A stretch of DNA of 46,705 nt, from contig JBIKVM010000003.1 in assembly GCA_044356825.1 (NCBI GenBank), positions 1 through 46,705 of the forward strand. Reading direction: 5' to 3'. Source of the stretch: JAUREX01 sp044356825. GTDB taxonomy: Bacteria; Pseudomonadota; Alphaproteobacteria; Rhodobacterales; Rhodobacteraceae. Positions 7,798-17,306 of this stretch are shown here, in pieces. The notes beneath the pieces were generated by a model. That model saw only the letters and a program-made list of their open reading frames with translations. It made no database searches and was not told the DNA's origin. Made by a program: the position numbers and the translations under genes. Numbering within the stretch: position 1 is the stretch's first letter; each line of letters starts with the position of its first letter.

Positions 7798-7829
7798 AAA
7801 AGGGTCTATGCGCCCGAATGAGCGGGCGC
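7798..7829 (-). terminator. Terminator between the glycosyltransferase gene and manC
   Basis: On the minus strand gcgcccg (7829-7823) pairs with cgggcgc (7816-7810) around a six-base loop, followed by a short T-run (7801-7798). It lies 33 bases after the stop codon of the glycosyltransferase gene and before the manC start, so manC may have its own promoter. Confidence 0.55.
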
Positions 7830-7861
7830 TCGCAGAACTATGCGATCGGCCTGCGGTCGTG

Positions 7862-8716
7862 TCAACGCACCCCGGCCGGCTGCCAGATCCCGAAACGGTC
7901 ACGCAGGTGAAGGGCGCAGGCGCGGTTGGCCTCGAACCGCCCCATGCCCTCGATCTCGGCGCCGTGCAACGGATCGGTGCCGTCATGGGCGCGGGTGAAG
8001 CGCAACCGCGCCGCATCGCGCACAGCGATGATGCCGACGCCACGCCGCGCGAGATGGCCAGAAATCCAGACATCGTCGACCGACCACAACGCGGGCGGAA
8101 TGTCGCGAAAGCCCGCGTCGAAGAAGGAGGGCCGCACCACGACGCCGCCATACCCCTCGGCGATGTCGACAAACCCTGTCCGTGCGATCATCCGCCGGAT
8201 CGCCTTGCGCTCGGGCGGCACGCGCGAGGCACCGCCGTGGCGCAGGATCTGGACGGCACGCGCGATCAGATAGCTCCAGTCTCGGCCGCGCCGCTGCAAG
8301 ATCGCGCGCGGGCCCGCCACCACCGGGAGCGCGAGGCCCAGCGCATCGAGATTGAGGCCTGCGGCAGCAGCAGCATGGGCCGGATTGGTGGCCTGCGCGG
8401 CCAGAAGACCGCGCGCCCAGCCCGGGGCATAGAGGATGTCATCGTCGCAATAGAGGATCTGCGGATCGCGCGCACGGTGGCGTTCGACGGCATGCAAGAT
8501 CTTGGTGGCAGGGCCAAAATCCTCCTCGACACGGATGATCTCAACCCCCGGCGGAACCTCGGGCAGCGTGCCGTCGTAGGCGGCGAAGCGGCGATATCGG
8601 CGGGGCAGATAGAGCTCGACGGCGAGGTCAGGAACGTCTTGCGCCCGCAACGCGCGCAGCACCGCGCCGAGCTGCGCAAACCGGCTCGGGATGCTCGAAA
8701 GCGCGATGACGGGCAT
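7862..8716 (-). CDS. Glycosyltransferase-like protein (GT-A fold suspected)
   Basis: The product has 284 residues and begins MPVIALSSIPSRFAQL. The centre contains YCDDDILYAPGW (about 85-96), which looks like the DXD metal- and sugar-nucleotide-binding motif of GT-A glycosyltransferases, and WSVDDVWISGHLARRG (about 210-225), typical of the second acidic motif in the same fold. No signal peptide or membrane helix is seen. The neighbouring manC suggests a role in building a mannose-containing surface glycan, which is inference. The ATG at 8716 is preferred because a longer frame would run through the groEL terminator; gaaggg lies about nine bases upstream of it. Acceptor and donor are unknown. 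Confidence 0.65.
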   Translation of the reverse strand: MPVIALSSIPSRFAQLGAVLRALRAQDVPDLAVELYLPRRYRRFAAYDGTLPEVPPGVEIIRVEEDFGPATKILHAVERHRARDPQILYCDDDILYAPGWARGLLAAQATNPAHAAAAAGLNLDALGLALPVVAGPRAILQRRGRDWSYLIARAVQILRHGGASRVPPERKAIRRMIARTGFVDIAEGYGGVVVRPSFFDAGFRDIPPALWSVDDVWISGHLARRGVGIIAVRDAARLRFTRAHDGTDPLHGAEIEGMGRFEANRACALHLRDRFGIWQPAGVR

Positions 8717-8771
8717 GAAATGAACCCTTCGGACGAAAATATGCCCCTGCCCAGAATCGCAGCGGGATGCA

Positions 8772-8802
8772 CAAAAGTCGAGGGGCCCCTTCCGGGGCCC
8801 CT
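8772..8802 (-). terminator. Rho-independent terminator of groESL
   Basis: On the minus strand aggggcccc (8802-8794) pairs perfectly with ggggcccct (8789-8781) around a four-base loop, followed by a T-run at 8776-8773. It starts 26 bases after the groL stop codon. Confidence 0.85.
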
Positions 8803-8828
8803 GCGGGAAGTTCAATCGGCGGTCGGGA

Positions 8829-10466
<1,638 letters not shown>

Positions 10467-10511
10467 TGTGCTGTCTCCTGACTATGGGTTTTCGGAAGGG
10501 AAAGGCGTCGC

Positions 10512-10799
10512 TCAGGAAATGATCCCGAGGATGTCGCTTTCCTTCATGATGATGAGTTCTTCGCCGTTCAGCGTCACTTCGGTGCCCGACCACTTGCCGA
10601 ACAGCACCCGGTCGCCGGCCTTCACGGACATCGCGATCAGCTCGCCCGAATCCTTGCGCGCGCCTTCGCCGGCGGCGACGATCTCGCCCTCGGCGGGCTT
10701 TTCCTTGGCGGTGTCGGGGATGATCAGACCGCCCTTGGTCTTTTCGTCGCTCTGGACGCGGCGGACCAGCACGCGGTCATGCAGCGGTTTGAATGCCAT
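10512..10799 (-). CDS. groS: Co-chaperonin GroES, 10 kDa
   Basis: The 95-residue lid of the GroEL chamber. It begins MAFKPLHDRVLVRRVQSDEK, contains the mobile-loop region TKGGLIIPDTAKEKPAEGE and GDRVLFGKWSGTEV, and ends ESDILGIIS, all typical of the family. It is the first gene of groESL. GGGAGA lies eight bases before the ATG. The CIRCE operator lies 31 bases upstream of the start codon, so it falls in the 5' part of the transcript. Confidence 0.99.
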   Translation of the reverse strand: MAFKPLHDRVLVRRVQSDEKTKGGLIIPDTAKEKPAEGEIVAAGEGARKDSGELIAMSVKAGDRVLFGKWSGTEVTLNGEELIIMKESDILGIIS

Positions 10800-10829
10800 C
10801 TGAAAGGTCTCCCTTGAGGTTCAGGTCTA

Positions 10830-10856
10830 TTGGCACTCATGATCCCCGAGTGCCAA
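10830..10856 (-). promoter_or_regulatory. CIRCE operator (HrcA site) of groESL
   Basis: TTGGCACTC, nine spacer bases, GAGTGCCAA: a perfect nine-base inverted repeat with the canonical N9 spacing, differing from the CIRCE consensus (TTAGCACTC-N9-GAGTGCTAA) at one symmetric position. HrcA is the known binder in other bacteria. It lies seven bases after the predicted -10 box. Confidence 0.95.
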
Positions 10857-10863
10857 CGGGCGG

Positions 10864-10892
10864 GATGTATGCACCCCCCTGTCCCGAGTCAA
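10864..10892 (-). promoter_or_regulatory. Predicted groESL promoter
   Basis: On the minus strand CTTGACT (TTGACT at 10892-10887) is followed after 17 bases by TACATC (10869-10864). The CTTGA-type -35 fits both sigma-70 and RpoH in alphaproteobacteria. The -35 box overlaps the last codons of the upstream pcs gene, and CIRCE lies just downstream. Confidence 0.55.
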
Positions 10893-11593
10893 GATCCCTC
10901 GGCGTTCCGCTTCGGCATCAGTTCCTGCACGATCCCGGCAAGACAGAGATAGGCCGAGGCCGCCACCAGGCCGAGATCGGCGAGCGGGCTTGGCGCGAAG
11001 TCGATCCAGGCTGTCCAGCCGGCGCAGAGCGTCCAGATCAGGGCCACGGGCAGCGTCACGACCCGCCAGCGCTTGGTCCGCACCGGGTGGATGAACTTCA
11101 ACCGCATGAACATCGCCGCCGCCAGCGCCACCACGACCGCAAGGGTCGTCCAGAACGTGGGTTCAAGCGCGAAGATCACGATCGCAACCATGTTCCAGCA
11201 GGCTGGAAAACCCGAAAACGACTTGTCCTCGGTCTTCATCCGCCGGTCTGCGAAATAGAGCGCCGAGGTGAAGGTGATCACGATGATCGCCACCCACCCC
11301 GTCCAGCCTGGCAGCAGACCCGAGGCAAAGAGCGCGTAGGCGGGGATGAACACATAGGTCAGGTAGTCGACGATGAGGTCGAGCAGCACGCCGTCGATCT
11401 GCGGCGCGTTGCGCGACACATCGAAGCGCCGCGCGAGCGGCCCGTCGAGCCCGTCGACGGCAAACGCCACGACCAGCCACAGGAACATGAGGCTCCAGGC
11501 CCCCTCGACCGCCGCGAGCAGCGCAAGCATCGCAAATACCGCTCCGGACGCGGTCAGAAGATGGACGGCATAGGCGTGGCGCATTCCGGTCAT
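10889..11593 (-). CDS. pcs: Phosphatidylcholine synthase
   Basis: This integral membrane enzyme condenses CDP-diacylglycerol directly with choline. The 234-residue product has about eight hydrophobic helices. The CDP-alcohol phosphotransferase signature is present as DGPLARRFDV, then a spacer and DGVLLDLIVDYLTYVFIP, in the Pcs-specific arrangement. SALYFADRRMKTED and FPACWN are further Pcs-like segments. Pcs is typical of Rhodobacterales and rhizobia, so the membrane probably contains phosphatidylcholine made from external choline. The ATG at 11593 was chosen by family length; a second ATG lies three codons on. It follows the iron permease gene by 42 bases on the same strand. Confidence 0.9.
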   Translation of the reverse strand: MTGMRHAYAVHLLTASGAVFAMLALLAAVEGAWSLMFLWLVVAFAVDGLDGPLARRFDVSRNAPQIDGVLLDLIVDYLTYVFIPAYALFASGLLPGWTGWVAIIVITFTSALYFADRRMKTEDKSFSGFPACWNMVAIVIFALEPTFWTTLAVVVALAAAMFMRLKFIHPVRTKRWRVVTLPVALIWTLCAGWTAWIDFAPSPLADLGLVAASAYLCLAGIVQELMPKRNAEGS

Positions 11594-11635
11594 GAGGTTC
11601 AATCGCGCGTTTCCGCGGCGGGCGCAATGCACCGC

Positions 11636-13303
11636 TCAGCGGTTCATCGCGCGGCTGAGGAGGATGACGGGCAGAATGCCCACCGCGACAATCGCCAGCG
11701 CCGCCGTCGAGGCCTGTTCGAGCCGCCCGTCGCTTGCGAGCCGAAAGACCCGAACGGCAAGCGTCTCGAAGTCGAACGGGCGCAGGATGAGGGTCGCGGG
11801 CAGCTCCTTCATCACATCGGCGAAGACGAAGATCGCGGCCGACAACAGCCCGCCGCGTACCACGGGCAGGTGAATGCGCCAGAGCACCTCGGCGCGCGTG
11901 GCCCCGAGGGCGCGCGCGGCTTCCTCGTAGCTCGGGGGAACGCGGGCAAAAGCGGCCTCGACACTCTGGAGCGCGCCGGCCAGAAAACGCACGGCGTAGG
12001 CCAGAAACAGCGCAGCAACGCTGCCAGTCAGCAACAGGCCGGTCGAAACCCCGAACGCCCCCCGCATCAGCGCATCAAGGCCGCGGTCGAAAGCCGCAAG
12101 CGGCAACAGCACCCCGAGCGCGATCACGGCCCCTGGCAGCGCATAGCCAAGGCCTGCAAGCGCGATGGCGGCCGTTGCCAGCCGCCCGGGCCGGATGCGC
12201 CGGGCAAAGACGATCAGCACCGCGACGACGACCAGCAGGGCCGCGGTCGCCGCCGCCATTCCGAGGCTGTTGAGGGCAAAGCCCGCGAAGCGCACACCAA
12301 AGAGCGGATCCCCCGCAACCACCGCCAGCCGCAGAAGTTCGGCCGCCGGCAGAACGAAGCCAAGCAGGACCGGCACGGCGCACAGCACAGCCGCCGCAAG
12401 CCCGCGAGAGGCCGACAGCGGCACCCGCCGGACCTCGGGTGCGCGCCCCGATGGATCCGCGGCAAAGCGCCGGCGCCCGCGCAGCCTGCGCTCGGCCAGA
12501 TAGGCAAGCACCGCGATCCCCAACAGCAGCGCCGCAAGCTGCGCAGCCCCGACGGGCGAGCCGCGCGCGAACCAGGTGCGGAAAATCCCCGTCGAGAGGG
12601 TCTGCACACCCAAGTGCAGAACCGTGCCATAATCGGCGATCGTCTCCATCACCACCAGCGCACCGCCACCCGCCACCGCAGGCCAGGCGATGGGCAGGGC
12701 CACCCGTCGAAAGGCCTCGAAGGGGCCGGCCCCGAGGGCGCGGGCCGCCTCGATCAGGCGCGCGGACTGGCGCAGGAAGGCAACCCGGCTCAGCAGGTAG
12801 ACATAAGGATAGAGGACGAGCGCAAGCAGGACCGCCGCACCCGGAAGCGAGGCGATCTCGGGAAACCAGTAATCATCGCGGCCCCAGCTGAAAACGGTCC
12901 GCAGCCCCGATTGCACGGGGCCCCAATAGCTCAGCCGGTCGAAGGCGACATAGGCGATGACATATCCAGGCATCGCCATCGGCAGCATCAGCGCCCATTC
13001 GAAGACACGCCGCCCCGGAAAGTCGCAGGTCGCGACCAGCCAGCCCGTCGCGACCCCGATCACGATCGCACCAGCCGCGACTAGGGCGGCAAGCAAGAGC
13101 GTGTTGCGCAGATAGAGCGGCAGCACCGTGTCGATCAGTTGCGGCCAGATGCCGCCCGAGGGCACGAAGAGGTGCCCCACCACAGCGACGATCGGAAGCG
13201 AGATGAGCGCAACGACTGCGCCGGCCAGCACAAGCCATGGCGTCGCAGACCCATCGCCGCCCCGCGGGCCGCGCGCGGACCGTCCTGCATCCTGCGCCAT
13301 CAT
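11636..13303 (-). CDS. fbpB: Ferric iron ABC transporter permease (FbpB/SfuB type)
   Basis: The product has 555 residues and about twelve membrane helices in two homologous halves, the fused-permease layout of Fe3+ importers. Each half has an EAA-type loop for docking the ATPase: IEAARALGAGPFEAFRRVALP in the first and YEEAARALGATRAEVLWRIHLP in the second. The gene diverges from the matching binding-protein gene at 13468, with an iron-box-like palindrome between them. No ATPase gene lies next to either, so the energy subunit must be encoded elsewhere. The start (ATGATG at 13303) follows a GGGG-rich ribosome binding site. Confidence 0.88.
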   Translation of the reverse strand: MMAQDAGRSARGPRGGDGSATPWLVLAGAVVALISLPIVAVVGHLFVPSGGIWPQLIDTVLPLYLRNTLLLAALVAAGAIVIGVATGWLVATCDFPGRRVFEWALMLPMAMPGYVIAYVAFDRLSYWGPVQSGLRTVFSWGRDDYWFPEIASLPGAAVLLALVLYPYVYLLSRVAFLRQSARLIEAARALGAGPFEAFRRVALPIAWPAVAGGGALVVMETIADYGTVLHLGVQTLSTGIFRTWFARGSPVGAAQLAALLLGIAVLAYLAERRLRGRRRFAADPSGRAPEVRRVPLSASRGLAAAVLCAVPVLLGFVLPAAELLRLAVVAGDPLFGVRFAGFALNSLGMAAATAALLVVVAVLIVFARRIRPGRLATAAIALAGLGYALPGAVIALGVLLPLAAFDRGLDALMRGAFGVSTGLLLTGSVAALFLAYAVRFLAGALQSVEAAFARVPPSYEEAARALGATRAEVLWRIHLPVVRGGLLSAAIFVFADVMKELPATLILRPFDFETLAVRVFRLASDGRLEQASTAALAIVAVGILPVILLSRAMNR

Positions 13304-13354
13304 GCACCCCCCGAGGGCAACCTTAGCGCCAGTCTGCGGGCGGCGCAAGTATTC

Positions 13355-13369
13355 CGACAATTATTGTCA
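13355..13369. promoter_or_regulatory. Iron-responsive palindrome between fbpB and fbpA
   Basis: CGACAATTATTGTCA contains the perfect six-base palindrome GACAAT-T-ATTGTC in an AT-rich patch that stands out from the GC-rich surroundings. It differs by one base from TGA-N9-TCA, the iron-rhodo-box assigned to RirA/iron regulators in Rhodobacterales and rhizobia. It lies about 51 bases from the fbpB start and 98 bases from the fbpA start, so one site could control both divergent genes. Confidence 0.6.
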
Positions 13370-13467
13370 ACTTTAATGGAGCGGAGTATGGCTTGGGTAT
13401 CGGGGGGCGAATCATCTTCGGGTCGCGCCTTGGGAAGTCAGCGCGCACGCAGCACAGGAGACACCGC

Positions 13468-14478
13468 ATGCGATCCACACTGACAGCCATCGGGCTCTGC
13501 CTCGCCGCCGCGCTTCCCGCTGCGGCTGCCGAGGTGAATGTCTATTCGGCCCGCCACTATGATGCCGACCTCACGCTGCATGAGGCCTTCACGCGCGAGA
13601 CGGGGATCGCTGTCAACCTTATCGAGGGATCGGGCGAAGAGCTGCTGGAGCGGGTCCGGGCGGAGGGTGCGAGCAGCCCGGCCGATGTCTTCATCACCGT
13701 CGACGGCGGGCGGTTGCACCAGCTGGTCGAGGCCGACCTCCTCTCTCCGGTCGAGAGCGCGACGCTGACCGAACGGGTGCCCGCCGCCTATCGGCACCCC
13801 GAGGGGCTCTGGTTCGGCCTGACCACCCGGGCGCGGGTGATCTTCTATGACAAGACGCGCGGTGCGCCCGAATGGCTCGACGATTACGAGGATCTCGCCG
13901 ATCCGCGGCTCGGGGGCGAGGTGTGCATCCGAACCTCATCGAACATCTACAACGTCTCGCTCATGGCCGAGCTGGTCGATGCGCTGGGCGAGGAATCGGC
14001 AACCGAATGGGCAAAGGGCCTTGCCGCGAACCTCGCGCGCCCACCGCAGGGGGGCGACCGCGACCAGATCCGCGCCGTCGCCGCCGGGGAATGCCTCGTC
14101 GGGGTGGCGAACACTTATTACTGGGGTGCCCTCAAGGCCTCCGAGAATCCCGAGGACCGCGCGGCGGCCGATGCGGTCGGGATCATCTTTCCCAATCAGG
14201 GCAACCGCGGCACCCATGTGAACCTGTCGGGGGCGGGGGTGCTGAAGACCGCGCCCAACCCCGAGAACGCGATCCGCTTCATCGAGTTCCTGACAAGCGA
14301 CGCGGCACAGGTCGTGCTGGCCGACAGCAACAACGAATACCCCGTCGTCGCGACGGTGACGCCCACGGGCCCGATCGCGGCCCACGCCGACTTCCGGCCG
14401 AGCGGGGTCAATGCCGAACTGTTCGGCACCAACGCCGCGAAGGCGACGGAAATCTACGATCGGGCCGGGATGCCGTGA
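13468..14478 (+). CDS. fbpA: Ferric iron ABC transporter periplasmic binding protein (FbpA type)
   Basis: This periplasmic protein captures Fe3+ and hands it to the FbpB permease. The 336-residue precursor starts with a signal peptide (MRSTLTAIGLCLAAALPAAA, cleaved near residue 21). The mature protein opens with EVNVYSARHYDAD, the usual start of the family. ANTYYWGALKASE carries the adjacent tyrosines that bind iron in FbpA proteins, and GAGVLKTAPNPENAIRFIEFL is the conserved C-terminal segment. AGGAG lies eight bases before the ATG. It is divergent from fbpB and converges with the ornithine cyclodeaminase homologue with a three-base gap. Confidence 0.92.
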   Translation: MRSTLTAIGLCLAAALPAAAAEVNVYSARHYDADLTLHEAFTRETGIAVNLIEGSGEELLERVRAEGASSPADVFITVDGGRLHQLVEADLLSPVESATLTERVPAAYRHPEGLWFGLTTRARVIFYDKTRGAPEWLDDYEDLADPRLGGEVCIRTSSNIYNVSLMAELVDALGEESATEWAKGLAANLARPPQGGDRDQIRAVAAGECLVGVANTYYWGALKASENPEDRAAADAVGIIFPNQGNRGTHVNLSGAGVLKTAPNPENAIRFIEFLTSDAAQVVLADSNNEYPVVATVTPTGPIAAHADFRPSGVNAELFGTNAAKATEIYDRAGMP

Positions 14479-14481
14479 TGG

Positions 14482-15414
14482 TCAGCCCCGGCCGACGCGC
14501 GCCGCGCGCACGCGATCGAGGATGTGCCGCGCCGTCATGAGGTCGAGATGCGCGCCGCCGCCGTTCTTGGCGATGGTGATCTCCTCGGTCGAGCGGCGGC
14601 GAAAGAGCCCCGCCGCGATGTCGTGGAAATCGGCGAGGATGTCGGATTCCGAGATCACGCCGCGCGCGATCGGGTCCTTGAGCTCGCCGATATGCGCCAG
14701 CGTCGTCGCACGCGAATCGACGAAGATGCGGGCCCGCCGCAGCGCCTCGTCATCGACCTCGCGCATGTCGGGACGATAGGCGCCGATCAGGTCGAGATGC
14801 GTGCCGGGCCGCAGCCATTCGCCCCGGATCAGCGGTTCGGAGGCCATCGTGGTGGTCGCGATGACATCGGCGCGCGCGACCGCCTCGGCGAGATCCTCGG
14901 CGACATGGACCCCCTCGTGCAGCGCGGCAAGCGCATGTGCCGCGCGGGTCGTGCGGTTCCACAGCGTGATGCGCGCCGCCGGCAAGAGCGCGCGATAGGC
15001 CGCGATCATCGAGGCCGCGACCTTGCCCGCGCCCACGATCAGGACCGCCCGCGCATCGGGCCGCGCGAGGTGACGCGCGGCAAGGAAACTGTCGCCGGCG
15101 GTCTTCCAGCGGGTCACGAGGTGAAAGTCGATCAGCGCCTCGGGCACCCCGGCGGTATCGGAATACAGCATGACACCGCCGTTGATCGCGGGCTGGCCCC
15201 GTGCCGGATTGCCCGGAAAGATCGTCGCGGACTTGACCGCGATCCCCATCCCGTCGATCCAGGCCGAGCGCGTCAGCAGCGTGTCGGCGCCGCGATAGAG
15301 AAAGGTGTCGCCGATGCCCGCGACCGGCAGAAGATGCCCGGCCTCGAGCGCGTCGGCGAGGCCGTGCCAGTCGAGGAGCGCCTCGGCCTCAGATCCGATG
15401 AACTCGAAATTCAT
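14482..15414 (-). CDS. Ornithine cyclodeaminase / mu-crystallin family NAD(P)-dependent enzyme
   Basis: The product has 310 residues. It shows the family's substrate-loop region VKSATIFPGNPARGQPAING and GVPEALIDFHLVTRWKTAG, and the Rossmann segment AVLIVGAGKVAASMIAAY (about 120-137), followed by TLWNRTT and DVIATTTMASEPLI. Members include ornithine cyclodeaminase, alanine dehydrogenase and ketimine or pyrroline-2-carboxylate reductases; which one this is cannot be told. The start has a GGAGG site and overlaps the stop codon of the upstream DMT transporter by four bases, showing translational coupling. The coupling suggests that the transporter moves the substrate or product. Confidence 0.85.
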   Translation of the reverse strand: MNFEFIGSEAEALLDWHGLADALEAGHLLPVAGIGDTFLYRGADTLLTRSAWIDGMGIAVKSATIFPGNPARGQPAINGGVMLYSDTAGVPEALIDFHLVTRWKTAGDSFLAARHLARPDARAVLIVGAGKVAASMIAAYRALLPAARITLWNRTTRAAHALAALHEGVHVAEDLAEAVARADVIATTTMASEPLIRGEWLRPGTHLDLIGAYRPDMREVDDEALRRARIFVDSRATTLAHIGELKDPIARGVISESDILADFHDIAAGLFRRRSTEEITIAKNGGGAHLDLMTARHILDRVRAARVGRG

Positions 15415-16355
15415 GCCCGCCTCCGTGCGCGGTCGATCTGCAATTCCCGCCACGCCATGTACAGCCCCGAGCCGAGGATCAAGGCCATGCCGGCCCAGCC
15501 GAAGCCGTCGGGCCGCTCATCGAAGATGAACGCCCCCCACAGCACGGCAAGCGGCAGTGCCGCATATTCGAAGGGGGCCGCGAGCGCGGCATCGCACAGC
15601 CTGTAGGCCTGCGACATGAGGAAGGCACCCGTTGCACTTGCGAGCCCGCTCGCAAGCAGGATGGCGGCGTCGTCCAGATCGGGCCAGATCCATGGGCGCA
15701 GAAGGAAGGCAAGAACCCCCTCACCCTGCGCAAGCGCGCCGTCGCCAAAGGCCAGCCCCATCATCGCGCCGACAGCAACGAAGGTCAGTTGCACCGACAC
15801 GGTCATGGCGAGCGCGCTCTCGGTTCCGCCGAGGCGGCGCACGAGGATCTGCCCGCCGGCATAGGCCAGCGCCGAGCCGAGCACGAGCAGGGCGGCAGGC
15901 TGCATCGCCTCGGTCCCCGGCCGCATCACGATGACGACGCCCGCAAGCCCCGCGACCACCGCGAACCACCGCCGCGGCCCGACCTTTTCGGCCAGGAACA
16001 CGACCGACAGCACTGTGATGATGAGGGGGGCGACAAAGAAGATCGCCACCCCCTCGCCCAGCGGCATGACAGCGATGGCAAGGAAGAAGCCGGTGTTGGT
16101 CAGCACGACCAGAACCGCCCGCGCCAGATGCAGGTGGAGCCGGCGCATCCGCAGCGCCGCAAGGCCGCCCACGAGGGGCATGAACACACCGACCAGAAAG
16201 GCCAGCCCGATCAGCGAGCGGATCAATACGATCTGGTGGAGCGCGTAACCACCCGAGAGGAACTTGACCGCGACGTCGTTGACCGAAAAAGCCGTCACCG
16301 CCCCGAGCACGCAGACGATGCCGGCGATGGTCGCGCGCGGGTCCGTGGTCATCAT
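15411..16355 (-). CDS. DMT-superfamily (EamA) transporter
   Basis: The product has 314 residues with ten predicted membrane helices in two EamA repeats (about 8-140 and 155-300). Helix 1 contains AFSVNDVAVKFLSGG, a common EamA start. Such proteins export or import amino acids and other metabolites. The gene overlaps both neighbours by four bases (ATGA junctions), linking it to the AEC carrier upstream and the cyclodeaminase homologue downstream. Two consecutive ATGs (16355, 16352) are possible starts. The substrate is unknown; the context hints at an amino acid or a cyclic imino acid. Confidence 0.85.
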   Translation of the reverse strand: MMTTDPRATIAGIVCVLGAVTAFSVNDVAVKFLSGGYALHQIVLIRSLIGLAFLVGVFMPLVGGLAALRMRRLHLHLARAVLVVLTNTGFFLAIAVMPLGEGVAIFFVAPLIITVLSVVFLAEKVGPRRWFAVVAGLAGVVIVMRPGTEAMQPAALLVLGSALAYAGGQILVRRLGGTESALAMTVSVQLTFVAVGAMMGLAFGDGALAQGEGVLAFLLRPWIWPDLDDAAILLASGLASATGAFLMSQAYRLCDAALAAPFEYAALPLAVLWGAFIFDERPDGFGWAGMALILGSGLYMAWRELQIDRARRRA

Positions 16356-17287
16356 GGATGGCTTATCCCCGAACCGGTGATCTGTGCGATGATCCAAGTG
16401 ACGGTCAGGATGCTCGCGGCCGTCGAGATGAGGATGGCCGACGAAACCCGCTTGGGCGCAATGCCGTAATGGGCGGCAAGGATGTAGACGTTCCCCGCGA
16501 CCGGCAGCGCCGAGGCCGCGATCATCACACCCGCCGCGAAGGGGTCGACATCGAAGACCCAGAGTGCCGCGATCGCGACCGCGATCGGGTGCAGCACGAT
16601 CTTGGCGAAGGCGAGCCAGGACGCCACCGCCAGCCGCTCGGCCGAGCGCCCCGCGAGCGAGGCGCCGATCGCAAAGAGCGCCCCGGGCGTCGCGGCCGCG
16701 CCGAGCATCGTGAGGAAATCCGCCGCCGGCGCCGGCATCGTCCAGCCCGTCGCCCCGAAGCCGAGCCCGAGCGCCATCGAGACGATCATCGGATTGCCGA
16801 CCAGGCCCGAGAGCACCCCCCCGGGCCGCACCCGCCCTTCACGCAGCGCGGTGACAAGCAGCGTGAAAAGGCTCGAGAACACGATGAGGTCGAGCGCGAG
16901 CACGAGCAGGATCGGCCCCGCCGCCGCAGGCCCGAGCAGCGCGACGAGCATCGGCACCCCCAGAAACCCCGTGTTGCCGATGACGGCGCATTGCGCCTCG
17001 ATCGCGGCCTCGGCCGGCCCCGTCCGCCGCAGGAGCGCGACCGCGAAGGCCAGCGCATAGACGACACCGCAGGCCGAGAGATAGGCCAGCACGAAGGGCA
17101 GATCGAAGATCTCGCCGACCGAGAGACTCGCTGCGAAGCGAAAGAGCATGGCCGAGAGCGCGAAATAGAAGACGAAGCGCGTCAGGCCCGCCGTCGCCTC
17201 GGCCGAGATGAACCGCGCCCGCGCCGCGAGGTAGCCGACCCCCACGACGGCGAAGAATGGCAGGGTGCGGAAAAAGATCTCGTCCAT
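16352..17287 (-). CDS. AEC (auxin efflux carrier) family transporter
   Basis: The product has 311 residues and about ten membrane helices in two five-helix halves. FFAVVGVGYLAARARFIS at the N-terminus, CAVIGNTGFLGVPML in helix 4 with the helix-breaking motif, LVGNPMIVSMALGL starting the second half, and ASALPVAGNVYILAAHYG are typical of the family. Bacterial members carry malonate, malate or similar carboxylates. It starts 19 bases after mbfA and overlaps the DMT gene by four bases. The substrate is unknown. Confidence 0.88.
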   Translation of the reverse strand: MDEIFFRTLPFFAVVGVGYLAARARFISAEATAGLTRFVFYFALSAMLFRFAASLSVGEIFDLPFVLAYLSACGVVYALAFAVALLRRTGPAEAAIEAQCAVIGNTGFLGVPMLVALLGPAAAGPILLVLALDLIVFSSLFTLLVTALREGRVRPGGVLSGLVGNPMIVSMALGLGFGATGWTMPAPAADFLTMLGAAATPGALFAIGASLAGRSAERLAVASWLAFAKIVLHPIAVAIAALWVFDVDPFAAGVMIAASALPVAGNVYILAAHYGIAPKRVSSAILISTAASILTVTWIIAQITGSGISHP

Positions 17288-17306
17288 CTCGCCCTTCGCG
17301 CCGGCG

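Noticed and set aside
10793..13084. A plus-strand open frame of about 763 codons across pcs and fbpB.
   Set aside because: Its product is a run of Arg, Gln, His and Gly with no domain, and it is antisense to two clear membrane protein genes.
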